A stretch of 64,000 nt of DNA from Thiodiazotropha sp040506195. GTDB taxonomy: Bacteria > Pseudomonadota > Gammaproteobacteria > Chromatiales > Chromatiaceae. Below the pieces are notes generated by a model. The model was not told the origin of the DNA. It worked only from the letters and a program-made list of their open reading frames with translations, and did not search any database. Shown here piece after piece: positions 8,478 through 17,948 of this stretch. The position numbers and the translations under genes were made by a program. Position 1 is the first letter of the stretch; the number at the start of each line of letters is the position of its first letter. The DNA is taken from contig JBEVXH010000006.1 of the NCBI GenBank assembly GCA_040506195.1, positions 222,420 to 286,419 on the forward strand, in the 5' to 3' direction.

Positions 8478-10529
8478 TTGAATATTCGTTTCAATCAAAA
8501 GTGGCGTTGGGCCGTTTCCCAATTAGTTGTTGTGATATTTCTCCTTCCTGGCTGTGGCGGTAGTAGCGGCAACGGTAGTAAAGATGATACCAATGGCAGT
8601 TCAGACGCCAGCCTCTCAGAGCTCACTCTCGACGGTATTGCACTGGATCATACCTTTCGATCCGACCAGTTGAACTACAGCGCCAGTGTGGATTTCAGTC
8701 AGGACAGGATCACCCTCTTTCCGGTCGCCAGCGACAGCGGAGCCTCTATCCTGGTCAACGGCGACGAGGTAGCCTCAGACAGTCCTTCGGCGGCGGTTAA
8801 CCTGGCAGTGGGTCAAAACCTAATCGAGATCCTGGTCACCTCAGATGATGGTTTGACCAGTCAGACCTACATGCTTTCCATGTTTCGTTCCAGTGCCAGT
8901 TCAGATGCGAACCTATACGACCTTCATCTTGGTGGCGCGGTGTTGGACCAGCTTTTTCAGCCTGACCAGACTGCCTATAGCGCCAGGGTGGGATTTCTTC
9001 AGGCCAGCGTTACCCTGTCACCGGTCTCCGTCAACACGGACGCCGGAATCCATGTCAACGGCACTGAGGTTTCCTCAGGCGCATCATCAACGATTGCCCT
9101 CTCAGAGGGGCAAAACACAATCAATCTGGTCGTAACGGCGGAGGATCGGGAGACTACACGCTCCTACTCCATCGATATCGTGCGGGAAGACGCCAGCTTT
9201 TTTGCTCAGCAGGCCTATCTCAAGGCGAGCGATGCCGATGGAGGCTATAGCCGATGGCATGGCTACTATGGAGATCAATTCGGTAGCAGTGTTGCGATCT
9301 CGGGGGACACCCTGGTGGTTGGCGCTCCGGGAAGATCGATCAGATTAATCGGCATTGAGTGGGGCGATTCAATAATCAATTATGGTGTGGTCTACGTCTT
9401 TACCCGCATTGACGGGATCTGGAGCCAGCAGGCTCGCCTTGAGGCGAGTAATGCCGAAACGGATGATCTTTTCGGTACCAGTGTAGCGATCTCGGGAGAC
9501 ACTCTGGTGGTTGGTGCTATTGGTGAGGACAGCAGTATAAACGGCGGGGAAGAAAACAATTCAGCATTCGACGCTGGAGCTGTCTATGTATTCACCCGTA
9601 GCGACAGTGTCTGGAAGCAACAGACTCTCCTCAAAGCGAGTTACCTACTTGGGTCGACCAGTAATGGCGTTATTGGTAATGAATTTGGTTATAGCGTTGC
9701 CATCTCAGGCGATACCCTGATAGTAGGCTCCCCGAACGCAGACAGCAGCGATGACCATGGGGAGCTCAACGAGTTGTTTCCAGCTCAATCTTCCGGTGCT
9801 GCCTTTATCTTCACCCGCAACTACGGAAACTGGGACCTGCAGACCTCCATCAGCGCAATTAATGCGGAAAAGGGTGATGGGTTTGGCGCCAGTGTAGCGA
9901 TCTCGGACGATACGGTTGTGGTGGGCGCACCTTATGAAGATGGCAACGGGAGTGGTGGAGAGGATGATAATTCAGCAACTAATGTCGGAGCGGCCTACGT
10001 TTTTAAACGCCTTGGTGGGGAGTGGAACCAACAGGCATACCTTAAGCCAAGCACTGCCAGCAATGGCCATGTAAACGTGTTTGGTTTTGGATTCGGTGCA
10101 CGTGTGGCAATCTCCGGAGACACCATAGCGGCCAGTTACCCATCGGGCGACTCTTTGAAGGGTGAAGCTTTTATCTTCAAACGTAGTGGCGAAGTGTGGA
10201 CACAGCAGGCTCATCTCACGTCAAACAATAATATGGTTTCTCATTTTGGTAATGGTTTTGGAAGCGGCCTGGCGCTCTCAGGCGACACCCTGGCGGTGGG
10301 TGAATCCAAATCTGATCAAGCGTACGTCTACACTCGAAATGACGGGATCTGGAGCCAGCAAGCCATCTTCAAGGGGAGTAATACCGAAAACGACGATAAA
10401 TTTGCTTCCACCTTGGCGATATCTGGCGACACCCTGGTGATGGGTTCTCCGCATGAAGACAGCAGTGCTACCGGTGGTGAGGCAGATAATTCTGCATCAA
10501 ATGCGGGCTCGGTCTACATCTGGCAATAA
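8478..10529 (+). CDS. lipoprotein with two cadherin-like beta-sandwich domains and seven FG-GAP repeats
   Basis: 683 residues. The best start is TTG at 8478, with AAAGGGA just upstream and a signal peptide ending in LLPGC, so it should be lipid-anchored. Two cadherin-like domains follow (about 42-137 and 142-236), each opening with an LxxLxLxG...LDxxFxxDQxxYSA pattern. Seven FG-GAP-type blades (about 250-680) repeat FGxSVAISGDTLVVGxPxED, with the fifth to seventh more divergent. Seven blades make a complete beta-propeller of the type found in integrin-like surface proteins, where the acidic loops often bind calcium. I infer a surface or periplasmic adhesion or binding role. It is a lone gene bordered by insertion remnants. 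Confidence 0.75.
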   Translation: MNIRFNQKWRWAVSQLVVVIFLLPGCGGSSGNGSKDDTNGSSDASLSELTLDGIALDHTFRSDQLNYSASVDFSQDRITLFPVASDSGASILVNGDEVASDSPSAAVNLAVGQNLIEILVTSDDGLTSQTYMLSMFRSSASSDANLYDLHLGGAVLDQLFQPDQTAYSARVGFLQASVTLSPVSVNTDAGIHVNGTEVSSGASSTIALSEGQNTINLVVTAEDRETTRSYSIDIVREDASFFAQQAYLKASDADGGYSRWHGYYGDQFGSSVAISGDTLVVGAPGRSIRLIGIEWGDSIINYGVVYVFTRIDGIWSQQARLEASNAETDDLFGTSVAISGDTLVVGAIGEDSSINGGEENNSAFDAGAVYVFTRSDSVWKQQTLLKASYLLGSTSNGVIGNEFGYSVAISGDTLIVGSPNADSSDDHGELNELFPAQSSGAAFIFTRNYGNWDLQTSISAINAEKGDGFGASVAISDDTVVVGAPYEDGNGSGGEDDNSATNVGAAYVFKRLGGEWNQQAYLKPSTASNGHVNVFGFGFGARVAISGDTIAASYPSGDSLKGEAFIFKRSGEVWTQQAHLTSNNNMVSHFGNGFGSGLALSGDTLAVGESKSDQAYVYTRNDGIWSQQAIFKGSNTENDDKFASTLAISGDTLVMGSPHEDSSATGGEADNSASNAGSVYIWQ

Positions 10530-10647
10530 TCAGTAAAGATCTGAAGCATAGATTTAATAAAACAAGGCATCCACACAATACAACTTAAGTTTCCATCACA
10601 CAAAGCATAAATGAATGAACCCCAGCATATTTCACCCGTTTTTCAAT

Positions 10648-11350
10648 TTAGCCACTCAGGCAGCCACTTCGAAAAGAGCACCTGATAGGGATAGGCGCTG
10701 GAGAGCAACAGACGAAACTGATTGGCCTCCAGCGATGCGTGCTGGTGCGATCAGCAAACAGCCTCAGCTGTTGCTCCTTGATGCGGTTCTCCATATCACC
10801 CCTTGGCGCAATAGACTTCGCCGTAAAGGTGCTGTTTATCGCCCACGGGATGGCAAACGATATAGCGCTGATTCTCCCCTTTTTCGGTAACCTCCAGTTT
10901 GGCAATCACCTTACGGCATCTCGTCCAACTGCCGGCGCCATAGTAGAACTGATAGAACTCCCGCTGCTTCTCGCCGATCAGCTCAGCCAGTGCCTGGACC
11001 CACTGCATGGGCTGAGGACTGCACCTCAACAGGGCCGATTGGATTAGTGTTAACAGGCCCTAGCGTGTGCCTCCTTGCGTTCAATCGAGCTCTGTAGGGG
11101 CGGATCGATACGTAGGGACTGATGATCGTTGAGATCTTCATAACCCAGACAGATCCCATAGACCCGTTGGCGCAACAGGCTCAGCTGGCTGTGTTCGATA
11201 CATCGGCGTTCTCTCAGATCGGGGATGAGGCCATCAACAGACTTGAGCAAACCGAGCCTTCTGTTGATCTGGTGAAGCAGTAGCACGCCCCCGTCCAAGG
11301 TGATGTCATCACCGGAAAAATCTGCTTCGACCTCATCAGTGGACCAAAGC
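10648..11350 (-). pseudogene. IS1380-family transposase remnant, frameshifted and interrupted
   Basis: Read on the minus strand, an N-terminal part (about 11350-11063) gives ITLDGGVLLLHQINRRLGLL, LRERRCIEHSQLSLLRQRVYGICLGYEDLNDH and LRIDPPLQ, typical of IS1380 transposases. After a solo MITE end at 11038-11062 the C-terminal part resumes with WVQALAELIGEKQREFYQF and ends GEVYCAKG. One extra G shifts the frame before DMENRIKEQQLRLFADRTSTHRW, the conserved C-terminal block. The central catalytic region is missing, so this is a dead remnant of a protein normally near 430-470 residues. Confidence 0.8.
11038..11062 (+). repeat. solo end of the 852-1149 MITE inside the IS1380 remnant
   Basis: 25 bases identical to the right end of the MITE (ATTGGATTAGTGTTAACAGG then CCCTA). 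The opposite end is not present nearby, so this is a deletion scar of a second copy that had inserted in the transposase gene. Confidence 0.8.
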
Positions 11351-11463
11351 GAACTACAGGTGATATATCCTGGCTAGCCAAGGCACACAGAGAATTCCAC
11401 CACGTCATCGCTTCCCCAGAACTATTGGAGATGCCCTTAATCTTGCTGATATCCGGAAATTCC

Positions 11464-14013
11464 TCAGAGAGTGATTTCGGGAAAGGCCTGCTTCTCGAAC
11501 TGCAAGCGGAGGATCTCAGCAGCCGGTACTGGACGAGAAAATGCATAACCTTGTGCTTTGTCGCACCCCATATTAACCAGTATCCTGGCGTGCTCCATGG
11601 TTTCCACACCTTCCGCAACGAGGTCCCGATCAAATGCCCGAGCCAAGCCGATAACGCCTTCCACGATCGCCTGGTCATCGGGATTAGTCAGCATGCTCTT
11701 GACGAACAACTGGTCGATTTTCAGCGTTGATACCGGCAGGCTTTTCAGGTATGTCAGGGGTGAATAGCCTGTGCCAAAATCATCTAATGCAAAAGCAAAT
11801 CCATGTTTATTGCAATCCCGGATGATCCTGGAAACCAGATCCACATCTTTCAATGCACTGGTTTCGAGGATTTCCAGTTCCAAGCCGGCCCGATCCAGAT
11901 TCGGGTAATCGGCGAATACCTCTTCCAATTGTTGCACGAAATCTTCTTGCTGCAGCTGTAGCGGACCGACATTGACGCTAACCGGCAAGTTCAAACCCAT
12001 GTCCTGCCATTCGGCCATTTGGGATACGGCCGTCTGGATTACCCACTGATCAAGCTCGGCGGCCAAACGGTGATCGGCGATAACCGGTAGGAATTCCAGC
12101 GGCGGCAGAAGGCCTCGTTCAGGGTGCTGCCAGCGTAACAGCGCCTCCACCCCAACCATCGTCCCGCTGAGCATATTGACCTTCGGCTGGTAATGCAACA
12201 CGAACTCACGATTAGCCAGGCCCTGAGCAATGCGCTGCAGGCTGTCATGATGGTCCTGCATGGAACGATACTGATTTGTATCGAAGAACTGATAGCGATT
12301 CTTACCGGTCAGCTTGGCCTGGTACATGGCCTGATCTGCCTGTCTCAACAGTTGATCAGCATCGATGCTTTCCGGTTGAGGGTAAAAGGTCACCCCGAGA
12401 CTGGCCGAGACCTGCAATTGATGTGACTCGATGAGTACGCTGGACGCGGCGGCATGAACGATTCTGTCGAGAATGGGAAAGCAATCTTTTTTCTCGGCAA
12501 GATCATTCAACACCACGACAAACTCGTCGCCACCAATCCTGGCGATGGTGTCACAATTTCTCAATGCTTGATGGAGATGCTTCGAGACCTCCACCAGCAG
12601 CAGGTCCCCGACATTGTGACCATGGGTATCGTTGACTTCTTTGAATCCATCCAGGTCGAGATAGATAACGGCGAGAAACTCTTTGCGACGCTTCTGCTGC
12701 ACCATTGCCTGTTCAAGCCGGTCTGCCAGCAATACCCGGTTGGGCAGATCGGTCAATGCATCGTAGTGTGCAATGTGTTCCAGTCGTTTCTGATGCTCCT
12801 TCTGGGTGGTAATATCTGAAAACAGCGCAATATAGCTCTGTATCCTGCCATCGGGATTCTTCACTGCATTGATGGTCAGCATTTCGACGTAGATTTCGCC
12901 ATTCTTACGCCGATTCCAGATTTCCCCGCTCCACTGCCCCTCACTCAGCAAACTTGTCCACATGTTCTGATAGAACTCTTTATCGTGGCGTCCGGACTTT
13001 AGGATGCGGGGATTCTTGCCCAAAACCTCGTTACGAGCGTAGCCGGTGATACGACTGAATGCCTCATTGGTATCCAGGATGGTGCCATCCGCATCGGTCA
13101 GAGTGATGCCTTCGCTGGCGTGCGTGAAAACCTTCGCCGCCAAGCGCAGCTCATTTTCCATTTTCTTGCGCGCGCTGACATCTATCCAACAGGAACGACT
13201 ATGAAGTACCTTGCCGCTGGCGTCCCGCACAGCGCTCACATTGAGGTTCACATCCAGGAAGCTTCCGTCGCGGCACTGGAGTTGCAGTTCAGCATTATTG
13301 ACGCTCCCGGTGGTAACAAAGGAATCGAAGGCCTGCTTTGCACCTTCGAGGCTGTCCGGGCAATATAGCTCGAAAATGGGACACCCGATTATTTCGGACT
13401 TGGTATAGCCCAGTTTGCGGGCAACGGTCTGGTTGCATTCCCTGATCAGGGCGGTTTCCGCATCCACCGAGACATACATGTCCGGGGAGTTGTCATACAG
13501 ATCGCGATAGCGGCTTTCCGATCTCTCCAGCTGCCGGGCCAACTGATAGGTTCGCACCGATGTATGAATAGCAGCGTATATTTTCTCGTTGGTCAGCTCT
13601 GACTTGAGCATGTAGCCGTTAATCGCATAACGGGAGATAACCTCGTTTTGCGGGGCGTAACCCGGTTGCCCGGTGACCAGAATGATCTGAATGCTCTGAT
13701 TGTTGAGCTCCCCCCGAATCCGCTGCACCAGTTCCAGGCCGGCGTGGTTGCTCTCCATGACGACATCCAACAGGACCAGGGCGATATCCTCATGCCGCAA
13801 CAACACCGCTTCAGCTTCGGCAGCCGACTCCGCCTCAAGTATCTCGACCGGTTGACCATTGGCGACAATGGATTGAATGGCCAGCTTTAGCGCGGCATGG
13901 ATGTCCGGTTCATCGTCAACCAGCAGAATTTTCCAGGAAAGCCTGTCCTCCGAAACTTGCTGATCTTCAGGCTCGGGCGCAAACAGGCCGTCAAAGGTGT
14001 CTTCCCGTGTCAT
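11464..14013 (-). CDS. REC-PAS-PAS-GGDEF-EAL c-di-GMP turnover protein
   Basis: About 849 residues from an ATG at 14013 that shares ATGA with the stop of the upstream kinase; an ATG 21 bases earlier is possible. The receiver (about 20-150) has LLVDDEP, LLDVVMES and TGQPG. Two PAS domains (about 155-400) follow. The GGDEF domain (about 405-575) has an intact ARIGGDEF with an RNCD inhibitory site five residues before it. The EAL domain (about 590-830) shows GVEALLRW, ALDDFGTGYS, LKIDQLFV and VAEGVET, so both synthesis and hydrolysis motifs look complete. It ends the corrinoid operon and is the probable output of its kinase, phosphorylated at the receiver. Confidence 0.9.
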   Translation of the reverse strand: MTREDTFDGLFAPEPEDQQVSEDRLSWKILLVDDEPDIHAALKLAIQSIVANGQPVEILEAESAAEAEAVLLRHEDIALVLLDVVMESNHAGLELVQRIRGELNNQSIQIILVTGQPGYAPQNEVISRYAINGYMLKSELTNEKIYAAIHTSVRTYQLARQLERSESRYRDLYDNSPDMYVSVDAETALIRECNQTVARKLGYTKSEIIGCPIFELYCPDSLEGAKQAFDSFVTTGSVNNAELQLQCRDGSFLDVNLNVSAVRDASGKVLHSRSCWIDVSARKKMENELRLAAKVFTHASEGITLTDADGTILDTNEAFSRITGYARNEVLGKNPRILKSGRHDKEFYQNMWTSLLSEGQWSGEIWNRRKNGEIYVEMLTINAVKNPDGRIQSYIALFSDITTQKEHQKRLEHIAHYDALTDLPNRVLLADRLEQAMVQQKRRKEFLAVIYLDLDGFKEVNDTHGHNVGDLLLVEVSKHLHQALRNCDTIARIGGDEFVVVLNDLAEKKDCFPILDRIVHAAASSVLIESHQLQVSASLGVTFYPQPESIDADQLLRQADQAMYQAKLTGKNRYQFFDTNQYRSMQDHHDSLQRIAQGLANREFVLHYQPKVNMLSGTMVGVEALLRWQHPERGLLPPLEFLPVIADHRLAAELDQWVIQTAVSQMAEWQDMGLNLPVSVNVGPLQLQQEDFVQQLEEVFADYPNLDRAGLELEILETSALKDVDLVSRIIRDCNKHGFAFALDDFGTGYSPLTYLKSLPVSTLKIDQLFVKSMLTNPDDQAIVEGVIGLARAFDRDLVAEGVETMEHARILVNMGCDKAQGYAFSRPVPAAEILRLQFEKQAFPEITL

Positions 14014-15761
14014 AGGGGAACCTCGATATGGCATGCGACACCCTTGCCGGGATGGCTCTCACACTGAATCGAACCGTTGAGCCTGTGGGTCACCAAGTTG
14101 TAAACCAAGTGCATGCCCAATCCCATGCCATTTTGCAGATTAGTGCTGAAGAATGGATCGAACAACTTGCTCAGCGCTTCCTGGTCCATGCCCTTGCCGT
14201 CGTCCCGGTAGTCAACCAGCAGCGCGTCTTGCTGCCGTGTCATCGTGATAAAGATATTCCCCTCTGACTGCCCTTCTAAGCCGTGCTTAAGGGAGTTTTC
14301 AAAAAGGTTCCTGAAGATACTCACCCAGTCAGGAACCGGGCTGTCTATCTCCAAGGGCGTATCGGGCGTAATGTGTAATTTAACATTATTCTGTTCGAAG
14401 CTGTTCCCGAAACTGCTGACCACGTCAGACAGGCACTGGACAATATCGCAGGATTCAAATTGCTCCAGTTCACCATCAACGGCGACCTGTTTGAAACGAT
14501 CGACCAGCAGCGAGATCCGCCCAAGGTTGGATCCGAGTAGTTTCATCCCCTCCAAGGCATTATTCAGATAACCCTGGAGATCCGCTTGGGTCATGGTGCG
14601 TTCATGAAATCTTCCGGCCAGGCTGTCGAGCTGGTTCTTGAGGGACGAGGCGGTGGCAATGCTGACGCCCAATGGCGTATTGATTTCGTGGGCCACTCCT
14701 GCAACCACGATGCTCAGGGAGGCCATCTTCTCCACTTCCAGCAATTTGTTCCGATTGCGGGTGTTTTCAATGACGAGCCCGCATACATGGGATATTACCA
14801 GGGCCAGATTAAGATAGCCCTTTGCGTATTTAGGGAAGGCCAGATTATCGACAAGGATTTTGCCCACCAGCTGTGACCCAGAGGGAATACCCAACAGAAA
14901 ACCTCTTTGCTCGCGTGTCCAGGCGTAATTCTCCTCAAGGTCCAGCAGTGCCTTCTCGACAGTATCGGGCATCTCACCTATAGGCAGGGCCGACTTGTTA
15001 ATGATTTTCAGATAGTGTATGGCCCCCGGCGCAAACAATATCTGGAAAAGCTCCTTGATGCCGTCTATTGCCTCGTTTTCGTCCCTGGCTCGTGCCAGGC
15101 GTGCCAGCATATCCATGGCTAATAGGTTGTCGGCCCGCTCCGCATTGGCTTTCTGATCGGCCAGTGCGAGTTTGCTTTGCGCTAACTGCAGACGCCAGCT
15201 AAGCACCTGTTTTTGCAGAAGTAACCGAACCTGATCCAGTCCGACGCTGATTCGTCTGACGGCAAGACCTGTCACGGACTGCAATTCAGCGAGCTGCGTC
15301 TCTGCCTGAGGATTAATACCGGTATCGAGCAGAACGATTTCCCGGGCAATTTCCTGAAAGAACCCACTGACTTGTTCTTCAGCGAAACCCATCGCTTCGA
15401 GGTGAGTGCGCCAATTCTGCAACCAACCCGGGCTGACCAGGTAGGCTCCAGACCTGATTGCCTCGTCAACAAGGTCCCTCGCTGCAATCAGATGAAAACA
15501 TTGCTCCAGCCGGATGACTTCGCTTTCGCAAGCAGAAGGAGGCCTGGCAGACAGTGTCTTTATGCAGGAGCGCCCAAATACCCGAATCGACTCTGATGGG
15601 GTACCAGCCTGGTTTTCCAGTTCGTTCCAATCCACTTCCGGTCGCCCACAATGACTTGGGAAGGAACAAAGAATGACGTCCGACCAATTTTCAGATTTAA
15701 TACAGGCCTCGACTTCGGGGCGAAAGTTATTGCACACGCATATATGCAGCTTGTCGCTCAT
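14010..15761 (-). CDS. soluble histidine kinase with DUF1638-like N-terminal domain
   Basis: 583 residues without membrane segments. The N-terminus (about 1-160) with LVSPGWLQNWRTHLEAMGF and ILLDTG resembles DUF1638-type domains, which are often found beside corrinoid methyltransferases; I recall this and could not search it. A helical linker and a GAF-like region (about 210-335) precede the kinase core: His358 in VVAGVAHEINTPLG, then DDGKGMDQEALSKLFDPFF and GMGLGMHLVYNLVTHRLNG in the ATPase. It overlaps the upstream UroD-like gene by ATGA and the downstream GGDEF-EAL gene by ATGA. A cytoplasmic sensor for the state of the corrinoid/methyltransferase pair is the simplest reading. Confidence 0.75.
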   Translation of the reverse strand: MSDKLHICVCNNFRPEVEACIKSENWSDVILCSFPSHCGRPEVDWNELENQAGTPSESIRVFGRSCIKTLSARPPSACESEVIRLEQCFHLIAARDLVDEAIRSGAYLVSPGWLQNWRTHLEAMGFAEEQVSGFFQEIAREIVLLDTGINPQAETQLAELQSVTGLAVRRISVGLDQVRLLLQKQVLSWRLQLAQSKLALADQKANAERADNLLAMDMLARLARARDENEAIDGIKELFQILFAPGAIHYLKIINKSALPIGEMPDTVEKALLDLEENYAWTREQRGFLLGIPSGSQLVGKILVDNLAFPKYAKGYLNLALVISHVCGLVIENTRNRNKLLEVEKMASLSIVVAGVAHEINTPLGVSIATASSLKNQLDSLAGRFHERTMTQADLQGYLNNALEGMKLLGSNLGRISLLVDRFKQVAVDGELEQFESCDIVQCLSDVVSSFGNSFEQNNVKLHITPDTPLEIDSPVPDWVSIFRNLFENSLKHGLEGQSEGNIFITMTRQQDALLVDYRDDGKGMDQEALSKLFDPFFSTNLQNGMGLGMHLVYNLVTHRLNGSIQCESHPGKGVACHIEVPL

Positions 15762-16834
15762 CGGCCGGTTCTGCCTTCATCCCAGTCATCCACCCAATCA
15801 AGCGGATAGCACCCCCATTTATCTAAGGCTTCGGTGATTGCAAGTAGCACGTCTTCAGGCACCTGCCACGGTATTTCACCGTGATTGTCCGCAAGTATGA
15901 AGCCGCCGCTCCGGGCACCTTTCGCAATGGCCTGCTTGACGGCCAATTCAGCATCACTAGCTGTCCAGCGGCGCATCTCAACACCGTTGAGATTACCGAG
16001 AACCGAAGCCTTGCCACGCGCCGCTTGCTTGACCTGCTCCAGATCTTCCAGGGCACTGGCACTGATCACCGCGGTACCCGTTTCCAGCAGATCCTCCATT
16101 ATCGGCAGGACCCGGCCCGAGGCCAGGTGGGTTGCCACAGGCCCATTGATGGCGGCAATGGTACGAGTGGCCACCTGCTTGCCGGTCTCCAGATAGATCT
16201 CACGGGGAATAGTAGTGGTGGAAGAAACAGGATCGAAGTAACAGATCGCAGTTGCTCCCGCCTGTAGTTGCGCATTGGCCCACTCGATACTGAATGCCTC
16301 GTTGAGCTGCATGAGACGCCGGAACTCGTGTGGAGATTCGTAGATCAGGCGGATATAGCTTTCAAACCCCATCTGCATGGCTGGCAGAGAGAAAGGCGAA
16401 ATCGCCACCCCGATGATGGGCACGGTGTCAGCCACACGTTGCTTCAGCTCATGGATGGTTTCCAGAACCCTCTGCAAAACCACAGAATCCGCAACCCTGG
16501 GAGATTCCAACAAGCGGATATCAGTAGCCTTCTTGATAATCGGCTCACCCGCATTGGGAGGGCCATCCAGGGAAAAAAGTGTCTCCCCTCCCCAGGCCTC
16601 GGTTTCCAGGGAGGCATAAAAAAACGGGTAGAGGCAATCAGAGCGATATTTTGTCAATAATCGCATCTGGCCCTCTATGACATGGCTGGAGCGGGAAAAG
16701 TACTCCTCGATGGTCAGACCAAGTTCCTTCGCGCCGTGCATGGTGGTCAGGAGAAACATGGGCACACGATCCGGTTCCTGATGGCCCAGACTGGCCAGGG
16801 TTCTCTGCATCGAGTTCATATGAGAATCGTTCAC
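15758..16834 (-). CDS. UroD/MtaA-like methyltransferase-family protein lacking the zinc cysteines
   Basis: 358 residues from a GTG at 16834 that overlaps the upstream stop as GTGA and follows GGAGGAG at five bases; an ATG 18 bases further upstream is the alternative. The fold signatures are those of the uroporphyrinogen decarboxylase superfamily, methylcobamide branch (RTLASLGHQEPDRVP at the start, GVAISPFSLPAMQMG, AICYFDPVSS, GNLNGVEM). MtaA/MtbA enzymes bind zinc through HxC and a later Cys near the C-terminus. Here the first motif reads HLAS (His about 236) and the second region reads LADNHGEIPW, so both Cys are absent. It lies between the corrinoid protein and a kinase. A sensor or altered methyl-transfer role is inferred; heme synthesis is unlikely. 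Confidence 0.7.
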   Translation of the reverse strand: MNDSHMNSMQRTLASLGHQEPDRVPMFLLTTMHGAKELGLTIEEYFSRSSHVIEGQMRLLTKYRSDCLYPFFYASLETEAWGGETLFSLDGPPNAGEPIIKKATDIRLLESPRVADSVVLQRVLETIHELKQRVADTVPIIGVAISPFSLPAMQMGFESYIRLIYESPHEFRRLMQLNEAFSIEWANAQLQAGATAICYFDPVSSTTTIPREIYLETGKQVATRTIAAINGPVATHLASGRVLPIMEDLLETGTAVISASALEDLEQVKQAARGKASVLGNLNGVEMRRWTASDAELAVKQAIAKGARSGGFILADNHGEIPWQVPEDVLLAITEALDKWGCYPLDWVDDWDEGRTGR

Positions 16835-17463
16835 GACATCTCCTCCATCCACTGCCCGACGATACGCACGGCATCAGATGCTGTTGCCCCCATAGCATCG
16901 GCACCGACATCCTCCCAAAGTTGCGAGTCGAACAGGAATGGTGCACCGCCAACCAGGATTTTCACATCCAGGCCCTCGGCATCGAGGGCAGTGCGAAAGT
17001 CGCGAATTCTCAAAGCAGAGGGAAGCATCAAAACCGACACCAACAATACGCGTAGATCATCAGCCTTGACTCGGGACACCAAACCGTCGATTTCCATGCG
17101 GCCATAGTCGAAAATATCGAAACCGCTGGCACGCATGACAGAATAGACAATACGTTTACCCAACAGATGGAAGTCATTGAGTACCACGATGGCTGAGCGA
17201 GGCTGATGCTTCCGATCGGGATCACTGGGAGGCAACGCCCTATCCACGATCTCCTCACAGAACCGGCCACTCATGTAAATCTGCGACAGGGCCACTCCTC
17301 CCTCCTGCCATGATCGACCGATGTTGGCGAGGGCAGGCACCACAAGATTCTCGACTAACTCCATGGGGGAGGAGTGTTGCAGCTCGGAATCAAACAAGGC
17401 GTCTGCTTTGACCTTGTCCAGAGACAATAGTGCCTGTTCAAAAGTGTCAATACAGTCATGCAC
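16831..17463 (-). CDS. corrinoid (B12)-binding methyltransferase-type protein
   Basis: 210 residues; the frame opens with GTG at 17463. A four-helix cap (about 1-85) precedes a Rossmann-like B12 domain. The cobalamin motifs are all visible: DFHLLG with His99 as the lower axial ligand, SVL at 143-145 and GG at 172-173. This is the architecture of MtaC/MtbC/MtmC corrinoid proteins and of the methionine synthase B12 module. It is the first gene of the operon. No substrate-specific methyltransferase (MtaB, MtbB, MttB) or RamA-type activase is encoded in the window, so a catabolic role is not supported locally. Confidence 0.85.
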   Translation of the reverse strand: MHDCIDTFEQALLSLDKVKADALFDSELQHSSPMELVENLVVPALANIGRSWQEGGVALSQIYMSGRFCEEIVDRALPPSDPDRKHQPRSAIVVLNDFHLLGKRIVYSVMRASGFDIFDYGRMEIDGLVSRVKADDLRVLLVSVLMLPSALRIRDFRTALDAEGLDVKILVGGAPFLFDSQLWEDVGADAMGATASDAVRIVGQWMEEMS

Positions 17464-17710
17464 GGGAAAAACACCAACGCCACGGTTCTAATTTAGGTAA
17501 TCGACCGCCAAAAAAAGTTCTTGAACGCCATTTTCCTCACCGACCGATTCTCGTGGGTATTCTGTTTAAGACCACCGGCGATTAGCGGCCACTAGGGCCG
17601 CCCCAACGGCAGAAGCGGTAAGTGATACACGATACTCTTTGGCAGGCTGTTGAAATACCCCGTATAACAGGGACCATACCGCCAAGGAAGCGAAGACGGC
17701 AACTGGCACG

Positions 17711-17932
17711 ATGGGTGGTCCCGATATTCAACAAGAGACCCTATTCAGCACCATCAGTCCCGCGTTCCGAAGAATCATCCCCTGCGCCCGATTCGCCATA
17801 TGGTCGATGGGGCACTGCGCGAACTGGATGCTGATATTGCGGTCTTGTACGCCGATACCGGACGTGAATCGATACCGCCGGAGAAACTTCTGTGCGCCCA
17901 ATTACTGATGGCGTACTCATGCATCTTTTTCT
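17711..17932 (+). pseudogene. N-terminal fragment of an IS5-type transposase
   Basis: The frame from 17711 begins MGGPDIQQETLFSTISP, and a second frame from about 17794 continues RHMVDGALRELDADIAVLYADTGRESIPPEKLL. Together these match the N-terminus of IS5-family transposases (DIQQxxLFSYxSPE...RPIRxMVDxALxELD...LYAxTGRPSIPPEKLLRA). The frame change and the loss of everything after about 75 residues mark it as dead. A GGCTGTTGAAATA sequence at about 17647 could be the element's left end. Confidence 0.7.
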
Positions 17933-17948
17933 GTGATTCAAGCTGCGT

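Noticed and set aside
11214..11678. A 154-residue minus-strand frame spanning the end of the GGDEF-EAL gene and the IS1380 remnant
   Set aside because: It is a frame-shifted shadow of two unrelated coding segments.
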